DNA from: CAWCGU01 sp963795195
GTDB taxonomy: Bacteria; Actinomycetota; Thermoleophilia; Solirubrobacterales; 70-9
Assembly (NCBI GenBank): GCA_963795195.1
Contig: CAWCGU010000006.1
Coordinates: 2,232,001-2,296,000, forward strand
Length of the DNA stretch: 64,000 nucleotides
Direction of reading: 5' to 3'
Shown here: positions 10,479 to 18,912 of the stretch, one piece after another
How positions within the stretch are numbered: the first letter of the stretch is position 1
Layout of the letters: every line of letters starts with the position of its first letter
Made by a program: the position numbers and the translations under genes
Notes under the pieces: model-generated
Database searches by the model: none
What the model saw: the letters and a program-made list of their open reading frames with translations, nothing else
Told to the model about the DNA's origin: nothing

Positions 10479-11991
10479 ATGTACCGCATCTACAGCCTGA
10501 CAGCAATCGTCCTGACCGCCATGGCACTCGCCGCCTGTGGTGGCGACGACGCGGACAAGGCCGGCGGTGACGCTCCCGCCGAAATCACGGTGCTGACGCT
10601 TGCAAACCCCGACGACGGCGCCTTCGACCTCGACGAATACGCGCGCGCTGTGGAGCGCGAATCCGGCGGCTCACTCGAGATCGAGATCGAGGACAGGTGG
10701 CGCGCGGACGATCCAGAGAACGAGGTGGGAGCGATCGAGGACGTGCGAAACGGCGAGGTCGAGATGGCCAGCATCGGCGCTCGCACGTTCGACCTGGTGG
10801 GGGTGGACAGCCTGCGGCCCCTGGTCGCTCCGTTCGCCGTCGACAGCTACGCCCTCGAGCGGGAAGTGCTCGCCAGTCCGCTCGCCGACGAGATGCTCGC
10901 CGGCGTTGAGGAAGCGGGGGTCGTCCCGATCGCGCTGCTTCCCGGAGCGCTGCGCAGACCACTCGGCGTGTCGGGGCCCCTGTTTGATGCCTCTGACTAT
11001 CGCGGCGCCACGATCGGCATCCGCCCTTCGGAGCTGAGCGCAGCCACCTTCGAAGCGCTCGGCGCCGAAACGACCACCTATCACTTCGATGATCCGATCA
11101 TCGAATCTTGACGGAATGGAGGTGCAGTCGATCTCGGTCGCCTTCTCGGAAAGGGAAGACCCCGCCGAGAGCTTTGCGACCAACGTAAACCTCTGGCCCC
11201 GAGCCTTGACGATCATCATGAACGAGGACGCCTACGCGGCCCTGGACGAGGCACAGCAAGAAGCCCTTCGGTCTGCCGGCGCCGCCGCGCTCGACCCCTC
11301 TCTCGGCGATATCCAGCATCGCGACGAGGAGGCGATCGGATTGCTCTGCAATGCCGGAAACACTTCGGTCCGCGCACTGGCCCCCGCGCAGCTCGAGGAG
11401 ATCCAATCGGCTACCCGGCCTGTCGTGGAAGAACTGAGCCGCGACCCAGCCAACCGCGAGGCGCTCGAGCAGATTGCGGCGATGCGCGACACCGTCGAGC
11501 CCGAGCCTGCCCCCGAGTGCGAAGGCGATGAGCAAGAGGCGGGGGCCCGCGGCCCGACGTCGTTCGATGGACTCTGGCGGATGGAGACCACCGAGGAAGA
11601 GGCGGCCACCGTCGTGCCCGAGGGGGACCTAATCCCGGAGAACTACGGCGAGTTCACGTACGCGTTCGTTGACGGCCGTTTCGCGTTCACGACCGAGAGC
11701 GAAAGCGCCTGCATCTGGGCGTACGGCAGCTACTCCGTGGACGGAGATACGGTCGAGTGGCGAATCGAAGAGGGGGGAGGTGAGACGCCGCAGGACGCCG
11801 CCAACCAGTCCGGCGAGGTCTTCCTCTACTCGTGGAGCCGTTATCGCGACCAGTTGACGATCGAAGCGATCCCGGGCGAGGTCTCACCCGAGCCGTTTCG
11901 TGTCGAACCGTGGCGCCTGTTGCCCGGGGAGGTCTCGCTGGAACCGCTGAGCAACCGCTGCCCACCCCCGGCGGACGCGCTGGATGGCTAA
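10479..11991 (+). pseudogene. TRAP-type (DctP-like) solute-binding lipoprotein with C-terminal extra domain, frameshifted
   Basis: The first part (10479-11111) encodes a lipoprotein signal (LTAMALAACGG) and a DctP-like fold ending ...TTYHFDDPIIES. The second part (from about 11100 in the next frame, to 11991) continues the family with SNLDGMEVQ, NLWPRALTIIMNEDAYAALDEAQQ and then a C-terminal domain of about 120 residues starting TSFDGLWRMETTEEE that looks lipocalin-like. One extra base near 11090-11108 breaks an otherwise continuous gene of about 504 codons. TRAP binding proteins deliver organic acids to DctQ/DctM permeases, but no permease gene is present; the neighbours are sensor kinases. 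A ribosome binding site GGGAG precedes the ATG. The frame break may be an assembly error. Confidence 0.75.
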
Positions 11992-11994
11992 CGC

Positions 11995-12639
11995 TCAGGG
12001 TCGCAAGTAGGCGAGCACGGCCAGCACCCGGCGGTGATCCTCGGGGGAGCTGTCGATGTCCAGCTTCATGAAGATCTGCCTGACGTGGGACTCCACCGTC
12101 TTCGGACTGAGGAAAAGCCGTTTGCTGATGGCGCCGTTCGAGCGACCTTCGGCGATCAGAGAGAGGACCTCGCGTTCGCGCTCGGTCAGCTCGTCGAGCG
12201 GCCCGCTGTGCCGCGGCCGCTCGACCAAGCGAGCGACGATCGTCGGGTCGAGCACGCACTCGCCCTCGCTCAGCCTCCGGATCGAGTCCATCAGCACGGC
12301 GACATCGGAAACCCGCTCTTTGAGCAGGTAACCGGTGCGGCCGGGGTGCTGCTCGAGCAACCGCATCGCGTAGCGCGACTCGAGGAAGTGAGAGAGCACC
12401 AGGACGGCGATTTCCGGGTACAGCTCGCGGATCTTCTTCGCCGCGACCAGACCCTCGTCGGTGTGTGTTGGGGGCATCTTGATATCAACGATCGCGAGAT
12501 CCGGTCGCGTCAGCTCCACCTTGCGCAGCAGCTCGTCGCCGGTGCCGACCTTGCCGACGACCTTGAAGTCGTGCTCGATGAGCAAGCGCTCCAAGCCTTC
12601 CCTGAGCAGAACCTCGTCTTCGGCGATCACGATTCGCAT
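11995..12639 (-). CDS. NarL/FixJ-type response regulator (RR1)
   Basis: A 214-residue DNA-binding response regulator. The receiver domain shows the acidic pocket (IAEDE), the phospho-acceptor Asp in LAIVDIKMPP, a switch Ser in VLVLSHF and the Lys in GYLLKERV. The C-terminal LuxR helix-turn-helix reads LTEREREVLSLIAEGRSNGAISKRLFLSPKTVESHVRQIFMKL. It is the last gene of a four-gene operon and overlaps the end of kinase HK1 by 13 bases. It is the likely output of the two kinases encoded upstream and a candidate to bind the TCAGGG...CCCTGA palindromes; that link is inference. Confidence 0.95.
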   Translation of the reverse strand: MRIVIAEDEVLLREGLERLLIEHDFKVVGKVGTGDELLRKVELTRPDLAIVDIKMPPTHTDEGLVAAKKIRELYPEIAVLVLSHFLESRYAMRLLEQHPGRTGYLLKERVSDVAVLMDSIRRLSEGECVLDPTIVARLVERPRHSGPLDELTEREREVLSLIAEGRSNGAISKRLFLSPKTVESHVRQIFMKLDIDSSPEDHRRVLAVLAYLRP

Positions 12640-14365
12640 GGGATCTCCGCCTTCACCGTAACCACACCGCCGGGCACCTGAGCTACTCGGAGCGTTCCGT
12701 CCAGAGCGCCGATCCGGTCTTCGATCTCGGTCAACTCGCTTGGTGAGCCGTCCGCCTCGATCTCGACGACCAGGTTCCCGCCGCGCCGTGTTGCTGCGAC
12801 TCGCAGCCCGTTGACGCTGCCGCTGCGAGCGATCTCCGAGACAACGAAGTAGGCCGCGGCCTCGACCGCGGGACCGAATCGTGCTTCGGCGACCTCGCCC
12901 AGCTCGATCGGAACCGAGCCCTCCTCGGCGAAGGCCTCGAGCGCCGCAGCCAGCCCCTCATCGGCGAGCGCCGTCGGGAATATTCCCCGAGCGAGCTCTC
13001 TGAGCTCACCCAGCGCGGCGCGCAACTCAGTGTCGGCTTCGTCGAGTCGCCCACGCGGGGCCGGATCCGCCTCCAGGTCCGCCCGCGCCACGCGCAGTGA
13101 GAGGGTCAGCCCGACCAGCCGCTGCTGGGCGCCGTCGTGGAGATCGCGCTCCAACCGGCGCCGCTCGGCGTCGCCCGCCACGACAACCCGTGCACGCGAA
13201 GCTCGCAGATCGCCGAGTCGCGCCCGGGCTTCCGCGCGCAGGCGTTCATTCTCCAGACCCAGACCGGCGGCTGCGGCAACCTCCTCGCTGAGCCCCGGGT
13301 CGTCGAGCAACCCGGATTTGTGGGAAAGCACCGCCACCACGCGCCCGCGGCGCGCGAGTGTGCTCACCTGGCCCTCGAGCTCCACACTCTCGCCGCTTGC
13401 GCCAACGAGCCGGCCGTCGGACAGCGGATAGGCGAGGCGGATCGACGGGTCGCCAAGCGTCTCGGCGAGGGCGTCGCGGAGGCCGCCCGGCTGGGGGGAG
13501 TGGGCCAGCTCGACGACCAGTTTGGCGACGGTCGAGCGCGTAAGGCGCGCGCGTACCCAGTCCCAGGCGAGCCCGAGCGAAAGGGCGATCAGCGCAAATG
13601 CTTCGGCGAGCCTCAGGTCGACGTCGATCTGGTCGTTGCTCAGGAATCCGCGGTCGAGGGCGTGTGCGAAGTCCACGCCAACCAGCGCGACGAACGTCCC
13701 GGCGGCGAGTATCACCGGCCAGACCAGTCGCCGAAGCGCCTCCGAGGAGCGAATCAGCCGTACGGCCAGCAGCGCCACGAGCCCGGCGGACCAGGCCAGG
13801 CCAAGCGCGAGCCCGATCCGGTTGAAGTCTTCGAAGCCAGCGCTGGAGCCATCGACCAAGAGCAGGTTCTCCGGGCACTGTGCGCACCCCGCGGCTGCTG
13901 GGTCAAAGGACGCCGCGGGCAGCAGGCCGAGGACCACTAAGGCGCCCACATAAGCGAGCACGACGCCAGCCCGGTCGACCCACCAGGAGAGGCGCCCCGT
14001 CGGGTAGGTGAGCGCGGCATGGCCGACAAGAGCCGGGGCGACTGCATAGAGCACGAGACCGGCGGCGAAGGCGAGTGGCGAGGCGATGCCGGGGTTGTTC
14101 CACTCTCCGAGAAACCAGCCGATGGCTGCGAGCGCCAGGAACAACCCGAAGCGGTTCTGCGGGCGCCGGATCAGGGAGGCAACGCCCACGACCAGCAAAG
14201 CACAGCCTGCTCCAGCTCGATCAGTGCGCGCCCGGCGGAGTTGCCGACCAGCGCGTATCCGGGCTCCTCGCGGGCGAGGACGAACGAGACCACGCCGACG
14301 GCGACGCCTGCGACGAGGAGGAGCAGGGGCCAGCGCAGACGGGCTGCGGAGAATCGACCGCTCAT
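12627..14365 (-). CDS. membrane histidine kinase HK1: phospho-accepting His present, ATP-binding motifs degenerate; frameshifted
   Basis: A NarX/DesK-type (HisKA_3) kinase of about 579 residues with six or seven N-terminal membrane segments. The dimerisation motif is intact: RRRLERDLHDGAQQRL, His codon at 13137-13139. The ATP-binding part is degenerate: where the family has the N-box Asn (LTNxxKHA) this protein has IARSGSVN after YFVVSE, and the G-box region reads EADGSPSELTEIEDRIGALDG with no glycine-rich loop. The gene starts at ATG 14365, overlapping the HK2 stop (ATGA). A one-base deletion near 14207-14216 splits it into a 64-codon 5' frame and a 523-codon main frame (12627-14198). Both parts match the family without a gap, so this is probably an assembly error. 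Confidence 0.85.
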
Positions 14366-15909
14366 CGGACCGGGATCACCGCCGAAACGCTGGTACCGCG
14401 CCCTGAGCGACTCTCGATCGCCAAGCTCCCGCCAAGTGCCTCGATGCGATCGGTCAATCCCTGCAACCCCGACCCAGCCGAAACCGTTGCGCCCCCGACC
14501 CCGTCATCCACGATGCTGATCGCGACGCTGTCCTCGTTGCCCGCAACTGAGACGCGGACCTCTGCAGCCCCTGCGTGCTTCGCGGTGTTGGTCAGGCTCT
14601 CTGAGCAGAGGAAGTAGACCGCGGCCTCGATCGTCTGCGGCCACCTCTGCGGCGAGATCTGAAGCTCGACCGGAGTTTCGGAGCGTTCGGCCAGCTCGGT
14701 TAGAGCCATCGTCAGGCCGGCATCGATCAGCGAGGTGGGGTGGATCCCGCGTGCGAGCTCGCGCAGCTGCCCGCGGGCCGCGTCCAGGTCGGCGCGAACC
14801 TGGTGCAGGCGGGGGCCGCATTCGTCGAGCAGATCGGCCATGCGGGCGAGGCGGCGCTCGGCTCCGTCGCGAAGCTCCACTTCCAGCCGCCGCCGCTGGA
14901 CGTCGGTGGCCTGGACGATCCGGCGCCGCGACGCCTCAACCTCGCGAACCTGGGCCTGAACCGCGGCCTGGAGCCGGACATTTGAGACCGCGAGCCGCGT
15001 CGCCGATGCGACGGCCTCGACGAGGTCGGCATCGTCGAGCACGGCAGCGTCGTGAACAAGCACCGCCACCGTTGTCCCGCCCTCCTCGATCGGCGTCAGG
15101 GCCCGGCTCGCGGGTACGCCTGTGAGCTCCACGGGCGTCCCGCCTTCGTCGACGTATCGCCCGGTCTCCGGAATCAGGTAGCCGACGGTCAGCGAGGGAT
15201 CCCCGAGTGTCCGTGCCAAGCGCTCGCGGAGTGCGCCGGTCGCGCCGGGCTCACCGAGGTCCACGACGAGGCCCGTAAGTGCCGCATCCGCCCAGCGCGC
15301 CCGCAACAGGGTTGTTCCGAGCCCGAGGACGGTTAGCGCGACTGCGGCGTCGTACGCAAGGAGCACGGCGCGGTCGGAGTCGGTGTCGGCGATCTGGGTG
15401 ACTGCGCTCGCGAACAGGACGATGGCGAACCCCGCCGCCGCGATGAGCGCCGAGAAGCGCGCACGCCGCTCGGGGCCCGCGGATCTCACGTAGCGGGCCC
15501 CGGCTGCCGCGACGAGGAGGCCCGCGAACCCGATCGCCACGTAGTCAGAGGCGGCCAGGGGATAGACGGCGGCATAGGTGTATGCCACGGCGATCGACAC
15601 CCGCTCAAGCCGTGAGTTGGCCCGGCCGGTCGGATAGGTGAGGACCAGATGAGCAAGCGGCCCCCGATGCAGGTAGATCAACCATCCCCCGAAGGTTCCG
15701 AGGAACCAGGCGAACGCGGCCGCGGTGGCGATCGGTCCGAAGTGGCTGGCCGGCCGCCGTCCCCAAAGGACCAGCCCGGCTGCGAGCAGCGCGATGCCGA
15801 CGAGAGAGTCGGCGACGGTCGCCGCCGGGTCCCCGTCGTAGGCGCTCCATTCGGCGATTGCCCCAAGCGTGAGGCCGGCGGGCCAGAGGGCGAGGCGGAG
15901 CCGCGCCAC
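14362..15909 (-). CDS. membrane histidine kinase HK2: ATP-binding domain intact, phospho-accepting His replaced by Arg
   Basis: A 515-residue kinase of the same HisKA_3 family as HK1. The N-terminal third has several membrane segments (from LAGLVLWGRRPASHFGP on, including HLVLTYPTGRA). The dimerisation motif reads QRRRLEVELRDGAERRL: the usual His of LHDG is Arg (codon CGC, complement of 14869-14871), one base change from His. The catalytic domain is complete, with the N-box SESLTNTAKHAG, the G1 box VDDGVGG and the G2 loop GSGLQGLTDRIEALGG. It therefore should bind ATP but cannot phosphorylate itself at the normal site. Start GTG at 15909, two bases after the RR2 stop; its own stop overlaps the HK1 start. 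Confidence 0.92.
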   Translation of the reverse strand: MARLRLALWPAGLTLGAIAEWSAYDGDPAATVADSLVGIALLAAGLVLWGRRPASHFGPIATAAAFAWFLGTFGGWLIYLHRGPLAHLVLTYPTGRANSRLERVSIAVAYTYAAVYPLAASDYVAIGFAGLLVAAAGARYVRSAGPERRARFSALIAAAGFAIVLFASAVTQIADTDSDRAVLLAYDAAVALTVLGLGTTLLRARWADAALTGLVVDLGEPGATGALRERLARTLGDPSLTVGYLIPETGRYVDEGGTPVELTGVPASRALTPIEEGGTTVAVLVHDAAVLDDADLVEAVASATRLAVSNVRLQAAVQAQVREVEASRRRIVQATDVQRRRLEVELRDGAERRLARMADLLDECGPRLHQVRADLDAARGQLRELARGIHPTSLIDAGLTMALTELAERSETPVELQISPQRWPQTIEAAVYFLCSESLTNTAKHAGAAEVRVSVAGNEDSVAISIVDDGVGGATVSAGSGLQGLTDRIEALGGSLAIESRSGRGTSVSAVIPVR

Positions 15910-15911
15910 CG

Positions 15912-16271
15912 TCAGGCGAGCAGGGCTGAGAGGGCGTCGCCCGAGAGGTCGCTCTTGGTCAGGAAGCCGCGCGCGGTGGTGGCGGCGAGGCGCCGCCGGA
16001 AGGCGCTGGCGCTGCGGCTCGACGTCAGGACCACCGCCGGTGGATCAGCCGTCGCCGCGAGCCGCGCCGCGACGTTGAAGCCGTCGAGGTCCGGCAGCTG
16101 GATGTCGAGGAGCACCCAGAGGGGGCGCAGCCGCTCTGCCGCAGCCACTGCCGATTCGCCGTCTGCGGCCTCGCCAACGACCTCGTAGCCGCTGGCCTCG
16201 AGCAGTGCACGCGCGTCACGCCGGAAGCCGGCGTGGTCGTCGACGATCAGAACCGTTCCCGGCACGTCCAA
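15912..16271 (-). CDS. stand-alone CheY-like receiver protein (RR2)
   Basis: A single receiver domain of about 119 residues without output domain. The acidic pair (VLIVDDH), phospho-acceptor Asp (LLDIQLPDLDG), switch residues (VVLTSS) and Lys (GFLTKSDL) are all present. The open frame runs up to 16391, but a TTG at 16271 has AGGTGG six bases upstream, and a GTG at 16265 is also possible; both put the palindrome 16300-16315 in the promoter rather than in the gene. It is the first gene of the operon RR2-HK2-HK1-RR1. Being without output, it may act as a phosphate sink or relay. Confidence 0.88.
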   Translation of the reverse strand: MDVPGTVLIVDDHAGFRRDARALLEASGYEVVGEAADGESAVAAAERLRPLWVLLDIQLPDLDGFNVAARLAATADPPAVVLTSSRSASAFRRRLAATTARGFLTKSDLSGDALSALLA

Positions 16272-16299
16272 ATCGTCCCACCTCGCGCCGACGTTCGCA

Positions 16300-16315
16300 T
16301 CAGGGCAGGCCCTGA
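16300..16315. promoter_or_regulatory. TCAGGGCAGGCCCTGA palindrome (copy 2)
   Basis: Identical 16-mer to 10375-10390. It lies 28 bases before the start of RR2 and 94 bases before the divergent exported-protein operon (16410), so it could serve both promoters. Confidence 0.55.
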
Positions 16316-16409
16316 TCCGCGTCTGGGCAAATTCCGGGATCGCCCCGATGCGCCCCGGGACCGGCGGCTCTAGGTTCGGCGAAGCAGTCATTCGAACGGA
16401 AGGATCACC

Positions 16410-16691
16410 GTGGAAAGTGCCGTAAGTCGTCCGGTCATTGAGCTTGAACCCTCCCGGACTCGACCCGGGCTCGCGCTCGCGCTCGCCCTGCTTTCGGTGC
16501 CGGGATCGACGATCGCCTGGGAGCTTCCAGCCGGAGGCTTCTGGATCGGCCTGCCGCTTGCGGGGGCGGCGATCGCGCTCGGCCTGCAGGCGCGCCGCGC
16601 CGGCGCTGCCATGGCGAGCGCGGCGATCGTGATTTCAGGGCTGATGATCGCGATGATGGTCGTCTGGTTCACCGTGGAGACGGTGTCGTGA
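16410..16691 (+). CDS. small membrane protein, function unknown
   Basis: A 93-residue protein with three hydrophobic segments (about residues 20-38, 44-60 and 66-88) and a short hydrophilic N-terminus. It resembles the small DUF-type membrane proteins found in actinobacterial operons but I do not recognise a named family. The start is GTG with GGAAGG upstream. Its stop overlaps the start of the next gene (GTGA), so it is the first gene of an operon that runs to 23152. The intergenic region with the divergent two-component operon holds a palindrome. Confidence 0.75.
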   Translation: MESAVSRPVIELEPSRTRPGLALALALLSVPGSTIAWELPAGGFWIGLPLAGAAIALGLQARRAGAAMASAAIVISGLMIAMMVVWFTVETVS

Positions 16692-17923
16692 GCCGGTTTG
16701 TGACCCTGCGTGTTCATTCCGCCCCGATGCTCGTCGCCGTGCTGTGCGTTGCTGCCTCGCTGGCACTCCCGGCGTCGGCATCGGCATCGGCGCTCACTCA
16801 CAGCTTCGACGCCAACGACCAGGGCTGGCGGTCGGTTCGCACTGCCGCCTGCGATGCGTTCGTTCTCAAGACACCGATCTACAGCGGAACCGGCGGGAAT
16901 CCCAACGGTCACATCAGCGATGAGGACAATGCTCAGGTCTTCGGTGGGGTGGATGACTGCCTTTGGTACTTCTTCGCACCCGCGACCGTCTCCGGCAACC
17001 TGCGGGCCAACTATGGGGGAACGGTCGCCTACGACCTTCGACATCCGGCCGGTGCCGACCACGGTGGTCAGATCGAGATCTACGACCAGCAGGGCAACGG
17101 GCTGCTGGGGATTAAGGCCACGCCTCCAGCGGCAAACACCTGGACGACCTACTCGTTTGGGCTTACCGAGACGGCGAGCGGTGTGAGTTGGTTTTTCTAC
17201 GACGCGAGCGGTAACGGTGACGTCCCTGCCACGAATGCGCATTTCTTCGAGGTGCTGAGTGATGTGGAGGATGTCCTTGTTTTGGCCGACCTGGAAACCA
17301 GCTCCAACCTCGGAATCACCCAGTTCGACAACTTCCGCCTCACCGACGCCCCAACGGCACTCGACAGCGACAGCGACGGCGTCACGAACGCGGCCGACCA
17401 GTGCCCGCTCGTTGCCGGCCCGGCTTCGAACAACGGGTGTCCGATCCCACCACCGGACGCTGACGGTGACGGCGTCCCCGACCCCTCCGACAATTGCCGC
17501 ATCCAGCCTGGCCCCGCCTCGAATGCAGGCTGCCCGCTGCCGGTGGACGAACCGCAGCCGTCCGTGGATGCCGACGGGGATGGTCTCCTCGACTCGGCCG
17601 ACAACTGCCCGGCGGAGGCAGGCCCACCCGCGAATAACGGCTGCCCCGCTGTGGCCGCCGACACCGATCCACCGGAAACGACGATCACCAAGAAGCCGGG
17701 CAAGCAGACGCGCAGCACGAGCGCGAGGTTCACGTTTGACTCAAACGAGACGGCCACCTTCGAGTGCAAGCTGGACAAGCGCGGGTTCAAGCCGTGCACG
17801 TCGCCGATGCGGCTGAGGAACCTGAAGCTGGGCCGGCACACCCTCCAGGTCCGCGCAACCGACGCGGCGGGCAACGTCGACGTCACGCCAACCAAGGCCA
17901 CCTGGACGGTGGTTGACCGATGA
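16688..17923 (+). CDS. secreted protein with laminin-IV-like domain and thrombospondin type 3 repeats
   Basis: A 411-residue exported protein. A signal peptide (to about residue 35, ASASA region) is followed by a domain resembling laminin domain IV (SFDANDQGW ... FDNFRLTD, about residues 38-220). Then come three calcium-binding thrombospondin type 3 repeats (DSDSDGVTNAADQCP, DADGDGVPDPSDNC, DADGDGLLDSADNCP). The C-terminal 85 residues are an Ig-like/bacterial surface domain (FTFDSNETATFECKLD ... ATDAAGNVD). Likely calcium-bound, cell-surface or extracellular, and perhaps adhesive. Start GTG overlaps the previous stop; its stop overlaps the ATG of the next gene. Confidence 0.85.
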   Translation: MSRFVTLRVHSAPMLVAVLCVAASLALPASASASALTHSFDANDQGWRSVRTAACDAFVLKTPIYSGTGGNPNGHISDEDNAQVFGGVDDCLWYFFAPATVSGNLRANYGGTVAYDLRHPAGADHGGQIEIYDQQGNGLLGIKATPPAANTWTTYSFGLTETASGVSWFFYDASGNGDVPATNAHFFEVLSDVEDVLVLADLETSSNLGITQFDNFRLTDAPTALDSDSDGVTNAADQCPLVAGPASNNGCPIPPPDADGDGVPDPSDNCRIQPGPASNAGCPLPVDEPQPSVDADGDGLLDSADNCPAEAGPPANNGCPAVAADTDPPETTITKKPGKQTRSTSARFTFDSNETATFECKLDKRGFKPCTSPMRLRNLKLGRHTLQVRATDAAGNVDVTPTKATWTVVDR

Positions 17924-18912
17924 AACGCGTAGTCGCACAAGGACTGGGCGTGGTGGCCGCGACGCTTGTGATCACCGGAACTCTGGCCCCCGTGGCAGCC
18001 GCGACGTTCCCGGGCAGGCCCGGGCCGATCGCGTTCCAGCGCATCTCTGATCTGAGCGACGACACTAGGTCGGATCTCTTCAGTGCTAGCCCGAAGACCG
18101 GGAGGGCCAGGCAACTGACCGATTTCCCGAACACGAGCTGGTTTCCCGACTACTCGCCGGACGGGAGCAGGCTCATCTTCACGCGAAGCGACTTCTCTGC
18201 GAGCTCGGGAGGCGACGAGCTGTACACGATGAACGCGAACGGCTCCCGCCCGGCGGCGCTGGCGAGCTCGTGCACCGCAGACTGCCTCGGTGACAGCTCC
18301 GCGGCGTGGGCGCCGGACGGGAGCCAGATCGTCTTCGAGCGCGCATTCGGCCCGGTCGTCAACGACGCCGCCGCGAGTGTCGAGCTCTTTGTCGCGGATC
18401 CTGACGGCAGCGATGCGCGCCAGATCCTTCTCGACCTCGAGGACCGCGAACCTCATGACGCCCAGTGGTCTCCAGACGGCGAGTGGCTCGCGGTAAACGT
18501 CCTCAACGTAGGAGACGCAAAACCCAAGCAGGCTTCGGCGATCTACGTGTTCAGGCCCGACGGCAGCGGGCTTCGGCAGATCACGCCGCTTCGCCTAAAC
18601 GCCGGCAACCCGGACTGGTCGCCGAATGGCGAGCGGATCGTCTTCAACTCCTCCTACGAGGGCCAGAGCGAGGCCGAGATCTTCAGCGTGCGTCCCGATG
18701 GCAGTGCTCTGCGCCGGATCCTCGCCCAGCCGGAAGGCCACTATGCCTTCGAGCCCGTCTTCTCTCCAAACGGGCGGCGGATCGCCTACGTGAAGACCAC
18801 CCGCAACACGCTGCCCCACATCTGGACGATGCGCGCAAACGGCTCCCATCCCCGCCAGCTCACCCACGGCGAAGTGGTCGATCTGCGGCCCGACTGGGGA
18901 GCGCGCCGCTGA
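17920..18912 (+). CDS. secreted TolB-like (PD40) beta-propeller protein
   Basis: A 330-residue exported propeller. The signal peptide covers about the first 28 residues (ending VAAA). At least five PD40 motifs of the form W-x-PDG-x-x-(I/L)-x-F are visible (YSPDGSRLIFTR, WAPDGSQIVFER, WSPDGEWLAVN, WSPNGERIVFN, FSPNGRRIAYV), as in the TolB propeller. Such proteins bind other exported proteins or ligands; no enzyme residues are apparent. It overlaps both neighbours by 3-4 bases (ATGA at its start, TGATG at its end), so it is translated as part of the operon. Confidence 0.88.
   Translation: MKRVVAQGLGVVAATLVITGTLAPVAAATFPGRPGPIAFQRISDLSDDTRSDLFSASPKTGRARQLTDFPNTSWFPDYSPDGSRLIFTRSDFSASSGGDELYTMNANGSRPAALASSCTADCLGDSSAAWAPDGSQIVFERAFGPVVNDAAASVELFVADPDGSDARQILLDLEDREPHDAQWSPDGEWLAVNVLNVGDAKPKQASAIYVFRPDGSGLRQITPLRLNAGNPDWSPNGERIVFNSSYEGQSEAEIFSVRPDGSALRRILAQPEGHYAFEPVFSPNGRRIAYVKTTRNTLPHIWTMRANGSHPRQLTHGEVVDLRPDWGARR

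Noticed and set aside
14171..14365. 64-codon frame as an independent small membrane protein gene
   Set aside because: Its sequence is the missing N-terminus of HK1 and its ATG is coupled to the HK2 stop; a one-base deletion explains the split better.
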